Assembly (NCBI GenBank): GCA_910585055.1
Contig: CAJUBY010000009.1
Coordinates: forward strand, 30,195 to 59,207
Source of the DNA: an uncultured Christensenella sp.
Lineage (GTDB): Bacteria > Bacillota > Clostridia > Christensenellales > Pumilibacteraceae
Reading direction: 5' to 3'
Length of the DNA: 29,013 nt
Below are positions 1 to 9,345 of this stretch, piece by piece. Numbering within the stretch: the stretch's first letter is position 1; each line of letters starts with the position of its first letter. The position numbers and the translations under genes are program-made. Under the pieces are notes generated by a model. It was not told the DNA's origin, did no database searches, and saw only the letters and a list, made by a program, of their open reading frames with translations.

Positions 1-909
1 CAAGTAACCGCCGACCCCGAACCAGATATTATCTTTTATCGATTCGAAGGTCATTTTCCAAATAATCTGTCTTCCACTGAATATATCTTTACCGAAAATA
101 ATAAACTGTCCGCGTCCTATCGACTCGAATAATACATACACGTAAAAATAAGCTATAAATATTCCAAACAGACTTACAGCAATGATCACGAAGAATACTG
201 TTTTTTGTTTAAAATTTTTCCGACCCGATTTAAATAAAACCAATAATATAATAAACAGTATACAACCTATCATAGAACCGCGAGAAGAAAAAGCAAATTG
301 CAATACGAAACAGAGGACCGTCATTACAAGCGAATCGATTCTTTTATAATATATAAACCTGACTACACTTACACAAAACAAAGCCATTAACGCAATTGCG
401 CATTCATTTGAATTAAATCTGTTACTTTCCGCTCTACGCCAGATCGACGATCCGTTGGCGATTTTTATAAATACAGCAATTACCAATAAATAATATAAAA
501 CTTTTCTTTCGTTTCTGCTTAACGGAAAACTGCGGATCATAAATAAACTTAATAAAAACGCCGTCAGCATTATTAATTTAGATAATCCCGATCCTACCAG
601 AAGATATACGCCCCACGATAAAACCAAATAAACCAAAAACAACGTGAAATTACGATAAACTTTATCGGGATATCTAAAAAACAAACTGAAAATTTGATAC
701 AGAATAATTATAACGGAACCCGATATTAAAATCCATTCTATCATCCATTCAAAATTTTTAAGTATCAACCTCAAATACGCATGCATTAAAAAATACACTA
801 GCCACATAACCGACATAATAAACGAACAACTTTTACGTTCTCGTTTTTTTGCAACGAAAATGTGTCCCGATAAATGGTTTGAAGATAGTGTTTTGTTTGC
901 AGTGTTCAT
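1..909 (-). CDS. O-antigen polymerase/ligase-like membrane protein (3' end beyond window)
   Basis: An uninterrupted minus-strand frame of 303 codons runs from an ATG at 909 off the window edge. It encodes many hydrophobic helices (for example the stretches around residues 30-45, 60-75, 80-100, 110-130 and 190-245) separated by short basic loops. Near the visible end it has the pattern SGRQIIWK followed by DNIWFGVGGYL, which is typical of the Wzy_C/WaaL O-antigen polymerase or ligase family. Such proteins join lipid-linked repeat units on the outer face of the membrane. The start overlaps the stop of the upstream glycosyltransferase by four bases (ATGA), so the two are translationally coupled. 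The C-terminal part is missing only because the window ends. Polymerase versus ligase cannot be decided from this fragment. Confidence 0.85.
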   Translation of the reverse strand, partial: MNTANKTLSSNHLSGHIFVAKKRERKSCSFIMSVMWLVYFLMHAYLRLILKNFEWMIEWILISGSVIIILYQIFSLFFRYPDKVYRNFTLFLVYLVLSWGVYLLVGSGLSKLIMLTAFLLSLFMIRSFPLSRNERKVLYYLLVIAVFIKIANGSSIWRRAESNRFNSNECAIALMALFCVSVVRFIYYKRIDSLVMTVLCFVLQFAFSSRGSMIGCILFIILLVLFKSGRKNFKQKTVFFVIIAVSLFGIFIAYFYVYVLFESIGRGQFIIFGKDIFSGRQIIWKMTFESIKDNIWFGVGGYL

Positions 910-1907
910 CGAGATATAAAAGCCAATAATCCGTATAATTTTAATTTCATTAATCGAAATACAATCTTCAATTTGAGTACGGTATCGAATTTGGATTTTT
1001 TTAATAGCTCGCGGACGTACGGATCGTTCCCTATATATTTATATTCGGCTTTTTTCCGTTTACGCGGCATATTCGAATGACGTATGGGCTTTATACAATT
1101 TTGCCACAAAAACATCAACTGTGTTTCATCGAAATTTTCGGTTTCGTATCCGTAAGCCGTTATAGCCGATCTCAATATTTGATTGACTGCTTTCCAGTCG
1201 TCAAGGTTACCGCGACGGTAATTATGAACTGTCGAAGTTTCGTGCTGACAATAGTGGTATAAAACTTTTTTTACATAGACGATTCTTTTTGACGCCATCA
1301 TAACGGGCGTTATCAATGCAATATCTTCGCCTACCCTAATATTTCTTTTGCCGTACATGACATTTTTTATTAATATATCGCGACGGTATATTTTATTCCA
1401 CCGCATTCCGGATAAATAGTGTCCGTCGGTCATGGTCGGCAACAGCGGTATATCGAATTTTCCGTTGTTTTTATCATAAATTCCGCTTTCCGCTATGCCG
1501 AAATCTCGTCTTCCGAAAAACCTGCCCGTTTCGTCCGTATCGTCATAATCACAAACGGCTATATCGGCATCGGAACGTATAACTGCATTCGCCAATTCCG
1601 AAAACATTTCACGTTCGATATAATCGTCGCTGTCCGCAAAGCCGATATATTCACAAGACGCCGCCGATATGCCGTCGATCACCGCCGCCGATGTTCCGCC
1701 GTTTTCTTTATTTATGATCTTTATGCGGCTGTCTTGCTCGGCATATTTTTCGCATATAGCCAAACTGTTATCCGTGCTTCCGTCGTTAACGAGAATGATT
1801 TCACGTACGCATTCGTCTTGAGCGCATAAGCGGCTTAAACACTTAGGCAGATAATCCTGCGCATTATAAACAGGAACTATTATACTTACGGTTATTTGTT
1901 TTCCCAT
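906..1907 (-). CDS. GT2 family glycosyltransferase
   Basis: This 333-aa protein has the N-terminal GT-A fold signature of family 2 glycosyltransferases. SIIVPVYNAQDYL is near residue 8, VNDGSTD near 41, and the metal-binding acidic cluster FADSDD near 91. The C-terminal third is basic (PRKRKKAEYK) without clear membrane helices, so a cytoplasmic enzyme at the membrane face is likely. It would add one sugar from a nucleotide-sugar donor to the lipid-linked repeat unit. Its start overlaps the end of the upstream epimerase gene by 16 bp, and its stop overlaps the polymerase start. Donor and acceptor cannot be read from the sequence. Confidence 0.9.
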   Translation of the reverse strand: MGKQITVSIIVPVYNAQDYLPKCLSRLCAQDECVREIILVNDGSTDNSLAICEKYAEQDSRIKIINKENGGTSAAVIDGISAASCEYIGFADSDDYIEREMFSELANAVIRSDADIAVCDYDDTDETGRFFGRRDFGIAESGIYDKNNGKFDIPLLPTMTDGHYLSGMRWNKIYRRDILIKNVMYGKRNIRVGEDIALITPVMMASKRIVYVKKVLYHYCQHETSTVHNYRRGNLDDWKAVNQILRSAITAYGYETENFDETQLMFLWQNCIKPIRHSNMPRKRKKAEYKYIGNDPYVRELLKKSKFDTVLKLKIVFRLMKLKLYGLLAFISR

Positions 1908-2905
1908 AACTTTAAAATATTGAACGTTCTTTCCATCGCGGGTTTTATTTCGTATCTCGGCATCCAGCCAAGCTCTTTTAATTTATCGCAATTTACTACG
2001 GCATAATCGGCTTTAGACGCGCCGGGATCGGACTTAATATCGAAAACGGAGTTTACGCCTCCCAATCCGGCAATAAATTTCGCATAACCGCCCAAAGTAT
2101 CGCCGTCGTCGTCACCCGAAACATTATATGCTTCACCGGCTGCTCCTTCAGTCAAAATTTTAAGCATGCCCGATACGGCATCGGCAACATAACAATACGA
2201 AAATCTTTGTTTGCCGTAGCTGTTCAACACAATATCTTCTCCGCATAACGCTTTATTCATAAACTGAGCTATAGCCTTACTATCCGCTTTGCCGTCCGCG
2301 CCGAAAACGCGCGCAAAACGCGCGGTGACCGTATATACACCATACTGTTCTTTATACGACCGGCTCAAACTTTCGCATACGCGTTTAGCTTCGTTATATC
2401 CGGCTCTTACCGTATTGCAATCGATATAACCGCAGTAACTTTCCGCTATCGGTTTATCCGCGCCGTTACCGTATATCTCCACGCTTGACGCCAACAAAAA
2501 TTTCGCACCGTTTTTACGAGCTATCTTCAACAGATTGTCACACCCGTATACGTTTGCCGTTATAGTACCTACCGGATCTTCTTTATATTGTTTCGGATGT
2601 GTGTTCGAAGCCAAATGAAGTACGTAATCGAATCCGCCCGGCAGATCAAACGATTGCGTTACATCTTGCGCGACGAATTTGAAATTATCGGAATCGTTTC
2701 CGCCGCGCCGCGACAGTACGACCGCATTTATATTATCCCCGAACATTAAATTTCTGTATCGAAAAACATCGATCAGAAAACTTCCCAAAAACCCGGTACC
2801 GCCGCTGATCAACAACTTTCGGTTCTTTAATTTACCGAAATCTATATTGCCGTTGGCTACGACCGCAATATCTTCGGTCTCTAAAATCGTCTTCGATCCA
2901 TTCAT
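1892..2905 (-). CDS. NAD-dependent epimerase/dehydratase (extended SDR)
   Basis: The 337-aa protein has the Rossmann dinucleotide motif SGGTGFLGS near residues 34-42, LHLASNTHP near 95, the active-site serine region LLASSVEIYGN near 137-147, and the YxxxK catalytic pair in GYNEAKR near 168-174. This is the extended short-chain dehydrogenase/reductase layout used by nucleotide-sugar epimerases, dehydratases and decarboxylases. It directly follows the cytidylyltransferase gene (ATGA overlap at 2902-2905), which suggests it acts on the CDP-activated product or its precursor. A Bcs1-like role making a CDP-polyol is possible, but Bcs1 uses a shorter SDR, so substrate assignment is inference only. 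Confidence 0.85.
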   Translation of the reverse strand: MNGSKTILETEDIAVVANGNIDFGKLKNRKLLISGGTGFLGSFLIDVFRYRNLMFGDNINAVVLSRRGGNDSDNFKFVAQDVTQSFDLPGGFDYVLHLASNTHPKQYKEDPVGTITANVYGCDNLLKIARKNGAKFLLASSVEIYGNGADKPIAESYCGYIDCNTVRAGYNEAKRVCESLSRSYKEQYGVYTVTARFARVFGADGKADSKAIAQFMNKALCGEDIVLNSYGKQRFSYCYVADAVSGMLKILTEGAAGEAYNVSGDDDGDTLGGYAKFIAGLGGVNSVFDIKSDPGASKADYAVVNCDKLKELGWMPRYEIKPAMERTFNILKLWENK

Positions 2906-3612
2906 TTTTTTACCGCGCCGGTTATATATGCTTTAAATATTTCAAAATCGCCGGGGGTCGTCAATTTTATATTTTTATCCGAACCTTTTGCAAAATACAG
3001 TGTTTTGCCGAGATCGGACATCATCGTATTGGTATACGACGAACTTCCGAAACCCACATTGCGCTTGATTGCTTCGCAATAAGCTTCGTAAAGATCGCCG
3101 AGCTTATATGCCTGAGGCGTAGCTACGCGACGCAATGTTTCGCGCGGGATATATTTATCTGCGGATATGTCGTCTTTTACAACGAATATTTGCTCGTTAT
3201 ACGGCATGGATGTTACTCCGTTACCGTATTTACGACATGTTTCTATAACCGATTCGATAACACTTTCGTCGACCAACGGGCGGATACCGTCATGAATGAT
3301 GATACAACAGGAATCGTCGTACAACTCCTTGGCTGCTTTTATTCCGTTGAAAATGGAATGTTGACCCGATTCACCGCCGGTGACTGTTTTTACAAGCTTC
3401 GTGATCCCGAACTGCTTGGCATACGCTTCCAAAACATGTTGCCATCCGTCGATACAAACAACGATTATCCCGTCTATCAGATCGCTCTGTTCGAAATTAT
3501 CCAATGTATATATTATTACCGGTTTTTCATTGACAGATAAAAACTGTTTCGGAACGGCTTGTCCCATGCGTTGACCGGATCCTCCGGCTATTATAAGCGC
3601 TATGTTTTTCAC
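2902..3612 (-). CDS. IspD/TarI-like cytidylyltransferase
   Basis: A protein of about 236 aa with the CTP-binding signature ALIIAGGSGQRMG followed by PKQF at the N-terminus, IIHDGIRPLV near residue 105 and RRVATPQAY near 160. These match the IspD/TarI family that makes CDP-activated polyols or methylerythritol. Context (LicD, CDP-glycerol-type transferase, SDR) favours CDP-ribitol or a related CDP-alditol for the wall polymer over isoprenoid synthesis. I chose the GTG at 3612 because a GGAGG lies 8 nt upstream. The in-frame GTG nine bases earlier overlaps that ribosome-binding site. The exact polyol is unknown. Confidence 0.85.
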   Translation of the reverse strand: MKNIALIIAGGSGQRMGQAVPKQFLSVNEKPVIIYTLDNFEQSDLIDGIIVVCIDGWQHVLEAYAKQFGITKLVKTVTGGESGQHSIFNGIKAAKELYDDSCCIIIHDGIRPLVDESVIESVIETCRKYGNGVTSMPYNEQIFVVKDDISADKYIPRETLRRVATPQAYKLGDLYEAYCEAIKRNVGFGSSSYTNTMMSDLGKTLYFAKGSDKNIKLTTPGDFEIFKAYITGAVKK

Positions 3613-3661
3613 AGTAAACACCTCCGAATTGATTTTTTTAGTATTGCTTGCGAATAAAATT

Positions 3662-4468
3662 TTACCGATCGTCTGCGGCAGAAAGCCCGTGAGTCCACTT
3701 ACGCGGAGTCATATAATCACCGTAGATCCCCGTAAGATATTTATCCCAATTAGACATTACCGAAAATTCCCGACCTTCGAACTCGGTTTTTACAAATTTT
3801 TCGAAACCGCTTTTCTCCATTCTTTCCCCTGAATCGTACATACCCCAAGCCGCACACCCGACGTACTTCGAACTTTCATACGGGTACTTGTTCATCAACT
3901 TCATCATCTTTCCGTAAGCTCGCTTTTTGCCGTACATTTTGGCATAAACGGAAAATATAAACGCAACGATTTTCATAAATCCCTTTTTTCGGTTTTTATC
4001 GCTGACATTATATACGATTATACGTCTGTACCACTTGAGCTTTTTACAAAATTTCTTTGTTGCTTTCGACGTATCCGGATATCCGTCTATAGGCATGATA
4101 TCTATCCAAATATGCTCGGATCCTACGGCCTCTGCGGTGTTCACTTTGTAATTGCTGTCTACCAGCTTTAAAAAAGGTAATTGTCCACGCTCTCCGCGAT
4201 CCGGAATCAAATAAATATTTTCAAAACCGTCCATTTTAAAATCATTACTTTCAAACAGCCGATAAAATTTTTCATATTCGGGTCGAGGCATCCCGACGTC
4301 TATATCGTCGTCCCACGGGATAAAGCCTTTATGTCTTACCGCGCCCAATAAAGTTCCGCCGATCAACGAGTATTCTATCGAATTTTTCTTGCAAAACTCA
4401 GCAAATCTGATTAAAAGTTCGAGTTCGATTAGCTGCATTTCTCTTAAAGATAATTCTTGATCGTGCAT
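3662..4468 (-). CDS. LicD family phosphotransferase
   Basis: The protein (268 aa from this ATG) carries the LicD hallmark near its N-terminus: a nucleotidyltransferase-like core with EYSLIGGTLLGAVRHKGFIPWDD followed by DDIDVGMPR, where the aspartates are the expected metal ligands. LicD proteins transfer phosphocholine or a polyol phosphate from a CDP-carrier to a glycan. An alternative ATG lies 15 bases upstream at 4483. I prefer 4468 because an AAGGA sits 7 nt before it and it follows the stop of the CDP-glycerol-type transferase by one base. Together with the cytidylyltransferase downstream it points to phospho-decoration of the polysaccharide. No licA/licC genes are visible, so choline is not implied. 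Confidence 0.9.
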   Translation of the reverse strand: MHDQELSLREMQLIELELLIRFAEFCKKNSIEYSLIGGTLLGAVRHKGFIPWDDDIDVGMPRPEYEKFYRLFESNDFKMDGFENIYLIPDRGERGQLPFLKLVDSNYKVNTAEAVGSEHIWIDIMPIDGYPDTSKATKKFCKKLKWYRRIIVYNVSDKNRKKGFMKIVAFIFSVYAKMYGKKRAYGKMMKLMNKYPYESSKYVGCAAWGMYDSGERMEKSGFEKFVKTEFEGREFSVMSNWDKYLTGIYGDYMTPRKWTHGLSAADDR

Positions 4469-4469
4469 A

Positions 4470-5678
4470 TTATTTTCCTTCATTTGTCCTTTTTACTTTC
4501 AGATCTATTATCGCGTCATATATACGTTGACTGTTATTTTCGTCCCAAAGCGGGAAAAATTCACGCACCGCGCTTTCCGTCAAAAGCTCAAAGCCGGTTT
4601 TCGCTTTTTGCTTCAATCGGTCTATAACGCTTTCCCGGTCGCCGCACCATTCACCCAAAACGGTATTATGATAATCGAAATAACCTTTTTTGTATTGTTT
4701 GGAACGGAACTCCGATTCGTCGAATTGATAGAATATTACAGGTTTCCGCATATAAGCGAAATCGAAAAATACACTGGAATAATCGGTGACCATTACAGCC
4801 GCGCGCTTTAATACGTCTTGTATATCGTACTTCCGCCAATCTGCTATTTCTATTCTCGCCGACGACGTCGAAAAACAACTTAAAAATTTCTGCATATTGC
4901 GATGCGGATAAAACAACAGCCGTAAATCATGATTATCCAATAATTCCGCAATATATCTGTCGTTTAATAATCCGTTCCATTTTTTATAATACTCGGTTAT
5001 ACGGAAATCCGCATGTCTGTTGTCTTTCGACTCTCGCCCCAACCATTCGCGCCAAGTCGGCATTACCAATATAAGATCTTTTTCCGGTTCTGCATTATGA
5101 AGCGAATCGAATCGCGCGAAACCGCACATTTTTACGTTACCGGTCGGATAACCGTAATTATCCGCTATATACTCCTGCTCCGGTTGTGCCGAAGTAATAA
5201 ACAGTCTGAATTTTGTATTATCGTAATAGCACCACGGCATATCGTCTTTCGTTACTCCGTGTTGCAAAAACACCCTGTTGTTTTTCCTTAACCCCAAAAT
5301 CACTTCGAACAAATAACACACCGCAGCATTGGGCTTGCCGTGTTTCTGCGAGCTTATATTCTTGTCCGCCACTATATACCAAAACCAATGAGCAGGCGTT
5401 CCTCTGCCTATAACTTTACCCAGAGACTTTACCTTACCGTAATCGGGCGATTTTTTGCTTACGGCATACGCTATTTTTTGTTTGGGTCTATTTTCGCGCA
5501 CCCACTTATAAAACCAATAACCGTTATCTCGCGCTTCGTATTTTGTCTCGCATACGAGCCAAAAATTCCTTATGAATATCTTTGCGATGATAGCCAACGG
5601 AAAAACGAGCGCCGCCAAAAACAATTGCGCAAAATCACCGAACTTCAAATATTTAAACGAATTTTTAATCGAACTCAT
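4470..5678 (-). CDS. CDP-glycerol glycerophosphotransferase family protein
   Basis: The 402-aa protein begins with one hydrophobic, probably membrane-associating stretch (about residues 16-40) and continues as a teichoic-acid polymerase-type GT-B domain. Recognisable blocks are VFLQHGVTKDDM near 138, ILVMPTWREWL near 205, LLFYPHRNMQ near 255 and VMVTDYSSVFFDFAYMRKPVIFYQFD near 290-315 (the split is mine; the block is continuous). These are typical of TagF/TarF/TarL-type enzymes, which use CDP-glycerol or CDP-ribitol. It lacks a long N-terminal GT domain, so it resembles a primase or single-domain enzyme more than the large polymerase. It overlaps the upstream GT-D gene by 14 bp. Confidence 0.9.
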   Translation of the reverse strand: MSSIKNSFKYLKFGDFAQLFLAALVFPLAIIAKIFIRNFWLVCETKYEARDNGYWFYKWVRENRPKQKIAYAVSKKSPDYGKVKSLGKVIGRGTPAHWFWYIVADKNISSQKHGKPNAAVCYLFEVILGLRKNNRVFLQHGVTKDDMPWCYYDNTKFRLFITSAQPEQEYIADNYGYPTGNVKMCGFARFDSLHNAEPEKDLILVMPTWREWLGRESKDNRHADFRITEYYKKWNGLLNDRYIAELLDNHDLRLLFYPHRNMQKFLSCFSTSSARIEIADWRKYDIQDVLKRAAVMVTDYSSVFFDFAYMRKPVIFYQFDESEFRSKQYKKGYFDYHNTVLGEWCGDRESVIDRLKQKAKTGFELLTESAVREFFPLWDENNSQRIYDAIIDLKVKRTNEGK

Positions 5679-6549
5679 ATATTATACCGTTAACATCAAC
5701 GTCGGCGCAAGCCTCTATCTTATCCGATACTTCGTACGTTTCCTTGCCTGCTATCGTCACCTTCTCTTGTACGCCGCGTAAATACCATTCATATTCTATA
5801 TCAACGTGACCGAGATCCAAACACCGTCTTCCGAAATGCGCCAAATCATAACTCAAAACAGTCGCGGTCGGACCCAAAGCGCATATAATAAGGTCATTTT
5901 CGGAGGTCAGCTCCACGGTTTTGGAAAGTATTTCGGCGTACCTGTCGAAAGCGTTTTCGGGCGGACAGATTATACGTCTTACAGACCTAGCGTTATCGAA
6001 AAGGTCGTTGCCGACGCCCAACCTGCTGTTTTTCCCTTCCACGAATACTATATCGGCATCTTGCCAAATCGACCTCAACCGCACGACGTAATCTGCCGTG
6101 CGTTTTTTATCGTTTACGTCTACATAAAACCGCGATATCTGTGTGTCGCCCAACACTCTGTTTTTACAGCCGAAATGTTTATACCATTTTCCGCGCATAA
6201 ATAACAAATGCTTTCTCCACCATTTGGCTGCGGGTCTTACGAATTTGCCGTATAACTCATTTCGCGATCCGAATATATCGGGAACGCATATCAAGATATC
6301 GGGATCGTCGCTTTCGGCGACCTGAATAAGTCTTTTTCGTAAGTTTTTATCGGCTTTCTGGAACTTGATACCGATCCCGTTCATAAGATCCAGTTCTCCG
6401 TCGCCGAAGCGTGCAATACTGCATTTTTTCTCTATAATATATTCCACAGTCTGCAAGTCCGTCATAACGCGCGGTTTGGAATAAACCATCCGACGTACCG
6501 TATCCTGCGGCAAACAGACTGCCGATTTGATCTTTTCTACACTTCTCAT
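5665..6549 (-). CDS. GT-D fold glycosyltransferase (DUF1792, SP_1767 family)
   Basis: This 294-aa protein has CSIARFGDGELDLMNG near residue 38 and, towards the C-terminus, IICALGPTATVLSYDL followed by a conserved acidic/aromatic tail (LGHVDIEYEWYLRG). Both blocks are diagnostic of the SP_1767/DUF1792 family, known from streptococcal adhesin glycosylation to have a metal-independent-looking GT-D fold. It has no membrane segment. Here it sits within the polysaccharide operon, 29 bases after the preceding GT2 gene and overlapping the next gene, so capsule or wall-glycan assembly is the likely role rather than protein glycosylation. No strong ribosome-binding site precedes the ATG. Confidence 0.87.
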   Translation of the reverse strand: MRSVEKIKSAVCLPQDTVRRMVYSKPRVMTDLQTVEYIIEKKCSIARFGDGELDLMNGIGIKFQKADKNLRKRLIQVAESDDPDILICVPDIFGSRNELYGKFVRPAAKWWRKHLLFMRGKWYKHFGCKNRVLGDTQISRFYVDVNDKKRTADYVVRLRSIWQDADIVFVEGKNSRLGVGNDLFDNARSVRRIICPPENAFDRYAEILSKTVELTSENDLIICALGPTATVLSYDLAHFGRRCLDLGHVDIEYEWYLRGVQEKVTIAGKETYEVSDKIEACADVDVNGIIYEFD

Positions 6550-6578
6550 TTTAAATTATACTAATCTCTGTCGAGCGG

Positions 6579-7436
6579 TCAATTATCCGACGGTCTTTTA
6601 ATTTTTTTATGCAATATCCCGAAAAAAACCTTTTTTCGCAGCCATTTGGGCATCAGGCACAAAACCAACTGAATCCTGTTTGTCTTTTTAAAATCTTTTT
6701 TGCTGATGAATCCAGTATCCAGGATCATTTTTCTCGCCTTTTTATATTTTTTATAATACTTCAATCCGCCGCGGCGAGCGATCATATCGCGGTTAGTACG
6801 GACGTAACAAAGATATTTGTCGACATTCATCATCTTTGCGCCGTGAAGTAACATGTCTACCCATAACATATCGTCTTCCATTAGCGGACAGTCTTTATAA
6901 TTACCCGATTCGATGACCTTGCTCTTTTTGAACATAACCGTCATATGATTGAATGCGCTGCGCCTTTTTTGATATTCGACTATCTCTTCGTGAGTCAATG
7001 GGACACGCCGTTCGGCAATCGGTTTATCGGGCGTAGTTTCAAACTCGATTATATGGCCGCCGCAAATATCTATATCGTTTTCCTCGAATGCTTTCAACTG
7101 AAACTCGAATCTTTCGGGAACCGCTATATCGTCCGTATCCATACGCGCAACCATATCGTACGCACACTCGAAAATGCCTTGAGATAACGCTATTCCCAGA
7201 CCCATGTTTTTTTCCAAAAACACTTCCTTTACGGCAGTGTTTTCGTTTTCTTTATATTTATCTATCACGGCTTGCAGCTCTGCCGTGATCGGTCCGTCGT
7301 GTACGATTACCCATTCGCCGGCTTTGACCGTTTGATTGATCAAGCTATTTAAACATTCGTCCAAATATTCCGGTTTTTCTTTATAATACACGGACATCAA
7401 AACCGAAAATTCATTTGTCAATCCACTATCCGTCAT
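6579..7436 (-). CDS. GT2 family glycosyltransferase
   Basis: From the ATG at 7436 the protein is 285 aa. It starts almost directly with the GT-A signature FSVLMSVYYKEKPEYLDECL, has WVIVHDGP near residue 40, then NMGLGIALSQG and the catalytic acidic motif ARMDTDD near 97-103. The C-terminal end is strongly basic (residues RKKVFFGILHKKIKRP), consistent with peripheral membrane binding. A longer reading starting at 7493 exists, but it overlaps the sugar transferase gene by about 50 bp, so I reject it. The chosen start follows that gene's stop by eight bases, although it lacks an obvious Shine-Dalgarno. Confidence 0.88.
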   Translation of the reverse strand: MTDSGLTNEFSVLMSVYYKEKPEYLDECLNSLINQTVKAGEWVIVHDGPITAELQAVIDKYKENENTAVKEVFLEKNMGLGIALSQGIFECAYDMVARMDTDDIAVPERFEFQLKAFEENDIDICGGHIIEFETTPDKPIAERRVPLTHEEIVEYQKRRSAFNHMTVMFKKSKVIESGNYKDCPLMEDDMLWVDMLLHGAKMMNVDKYLCYVRTNRDMIARRGGLKYYKKYKKARKMILDTGFISKKDFKKTNRIQLVLCLMPKWLRKKVFFGILHKKIKRPSDN

Positions 7437-7444
7437 GCGTTTGA

Positions 7445-8128
7445 TTACAATACCGCGAATACCGTTTGGAACATTATTCCTATATCGCGCCAAAAACCGT
7501 ACTTTTTCAAATACATATAATTGTATTCCATCTTTGCCGGCAGTACTCGATCGACATATGCGTCGTCTACGTTTTCCGCGCCCGATAGGATCTCGTCTTC
7601 GTCCTTATACTTTATACTCGCCGGCGACGTTATACCGGCAGGCATCAATAGCGTAGCCTTCATTTCGTCCGTGTATCGTTCTACATACTTCGGCACTTCC
7701 GGGCGCGTTCCCACAAACGACATGCTGCCACCCAATACGTTCAGCAACTGCGGAATCTCGTCGAGACGGCATTTCCTTATAAACTTTCCTACTCCGGTAA
7801 TACGCACGTCTCCCGCCTGCGTTACCTGCGCGCCGAGCTGCTCCGCATTGACGACCATTGTTCTGAATTTGAAGATCCTGAATTTTCTTCCGTACTGCGT
7901 AACGCGTTCCTGTCTGAAAAACACCGGACCTTTCGAACTGACCTTAACGGCAAAAGCAAGTATCAAAACCAAGAGCGACAGCACCGCAAGCATTATAACC
8001 GACACGAATATATCAAACACACGCTTCCAAAAAAGCGAAAAGTTTTTTTTACGCAAGCTTTTCCAATATTCGTAAACGCAATCGTTTTTGAGTTCATCGG
8101 CGAGCTTTTCCCACTTTCTTACAAGCAA
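7445..8128 (-). CDS. Bacterial sugar transferase (initiating undecaprenyl-phosphate glycosyl-1-phosphate transferase)
   Basis: The 227-aa protein has one N-terminal membrane hairpin (about residues 36-62, VFDIFVSVIMLAVLSLLVL and following). The cytosolic catalytic core has the family blocks GPVFFRQERV, FKFRTMV, RLDEIPQLLNVL and SFVGTRPEVP. It lacks the four extra N-terminal helices of WbaP-like enzymes, so it is the small monotopic type. It transfers a sugar-1-phosphate to undecaprenyl phosphate, the committed step of repeat-unit assembly. The start appears to be a TTG overlapping the aminotransferase stop by ten bases, with AAGGGAG about nine nt upstream. No later Met would preserve the membrane segment. 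The aminotransferase next door suggests an amino-sugar substrate. Confidence 0.93.
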   Translation of the reverse strand: MLVRKWEKLADELKNDCVYEYWKSLRKKNFSLFWKRVFDIFVSVIMLAVLSLLVLILAFAVKVSSKGPVFFRQERVTQYGRKFRIFKFRTMVVNAEQLGAQVTQAGDVRITGVGKFIRKCRLDEIPQLLNVLGGSMSFVGTRPEVPKYVERYTDEMKATLLMPAGITSPASIKYKDEDEILSGAENVDDAYVDRVLPAKMEYNYMYLKKYGFWRDIGIMFQTVFAVL

Positions 8129-9345
8129 TGTATGTACTCCCTTACCGTTTCCGAATAAGCGTCGATCACATAGTCGACGTCTTCGTCCGTCAATAATGTA
8201 TGTAACGGTAAAGTTATTTCATTCATATAAAACGCTTCGGCATTGGGGTAATCGTTTATATCGAACCCCATATTCTTATACGCCGTCAGCATAGGCAACG
8301 GTTTGTAGTGAACGTTGCATGCGATGCCGCGCGCCGCCATTCTCTCAATTATACCGTTCCGCTGCATCGACGTAATGCCCGGTATACGGGTTATATACAG
8401 ATGCCCCGACGATTTGTATCCGTCGGTATAGTGCGGAAGAGTCTGTATGCCGAGCGGGCTAAAGGCGGCGTCGTATTTTTCTATTATCTCGCAGCGACGC
8501 CGTAAAAGCGCACCGTACCGCTCGAACTGTGCAAGTCCCAGCGCGGCGGCGATATCCGTCATGTTGCATTTATACCACGGACCTACTATATCGTACTCCC
8601 ATGCGCCGAATTTTGTCTTTGCCAATGCATCTTTGTTCTGTCCGTGCAACGACAGCAACTGAACGGCTCGGTATATCTCCTCGTCGTCGATCCCGTCGAT
8701 GTGCCGCCAGGTAAGCGCACCGCCTTCCGCTGTGGTAAAGTTCTTTACGGCATGAAACGAAAATGCGGAAAAATCGGCAATACTCCCTACCGGCTTTCCG
8801 TGCCGTTTTGCACCGAACGAATGCGCCGCATCGGCAAGCACCGTGATCCTGCCTATAGCAGACTGAATATTTCCGTTGGCGGAAAACATATTCCGTTTCG
8901 CATTTACGATATCGAATATCCTATCGTAGTCTACCGGTATGCCTGCTATATCGACAGGAATGACCGCTTTGGTTTTTTTAGTCACCGCCCGTTCTACGGC
9001 GGTGTAATCGAGTTCGACACTGTTTGGCAAAGTATCGACCAAAACCGGTACGGCACCGACATGGCATATGACCGATGCCGTTGCGGTATAAGTGTACGCT
9101 GTGGTTATGACCTCGTCGCCGTCTCCGATCCCCAGCAAGCGCAACGCCATTTCGGCGCACGCGGTCTGTGAATTGAGACACACCGCACGGCGTACACCGC
9201 AAAACTCGGCGACTTTCCTTTCCAGCTCCTTGGTCTTTGGTCCGGTGGTGATCCAGCCGGACCTTAAAGCATCGGTAACTTCTGCGATCTCCGCATCGGT
9301 TATATCCGGCGGAGAAAATGCTATTCTTCTAATTGGTTTTTCCAT
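8119..9345 (-). CDS. DegT/DnrJ/EryC1 family PLP-dependent aminotransferase
   Basis: From the ATG at 9345 the protein is 408 aa. It has the sugar-aminotransferase fold: PPDITDAEIAEV and RSGWITTGP near the N-terminus, NSQTACAEMAL, the PLP-phenol-binding aspartate in VLADAAHSFGAKRHG, and the Schiff-base lysine in FSFHAVKNFTTAEGG. It ends with the sugar-recognition tail LPLHTLLTDEDVDYVID. Such enzymes aminate a UDP-4-keto sugar, for example to UDP-4-amino-4,6-dideoxy-GlcNAc, the likely substrate of the neighbouring initiating transferase. The open frame extends 64 codons further upstream, but that extension lacks family homology and crosses the leader hairpins, so I exclude it. It is the first gene of the polysaccharide operon. 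Confidence 0.92.
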   Translation of the reverse strand: MEKPIRRIAFSPPDITDAEIAEVTDALRSGWITTGPKTKELERKVAEFCGVRRAVCLNSQTACAEMALRLLGIGDGDEVITTAYTYTATASVICHVGAVPVLVDTLPNSVELDYTAVERAVTKKTKAVIPVDIAGIPVDYDRIFDIVNAKRNMFSANGNIQSAIGRITVLADAAHSFGAKRHGKPVGSIADFSAFSFHAVKNFTTAEGGALTWRHIDGIDDEEIYRAVQLLSLHGQNKDALAKTKFGAWEYDIVGPWYKCNMTDIAAALGLAQFERYGALLRRRCEIIEKYDAAFSPLGIQTLPHYTDGYKSSGHLYITRIPGITSMQRNGIIERMAARGIACNVHYKPLPMLTAYKNMGFDINDYPNAEAFYMNEITLPLHTLLTDEDVDYVIDAYSETVREYIHCL

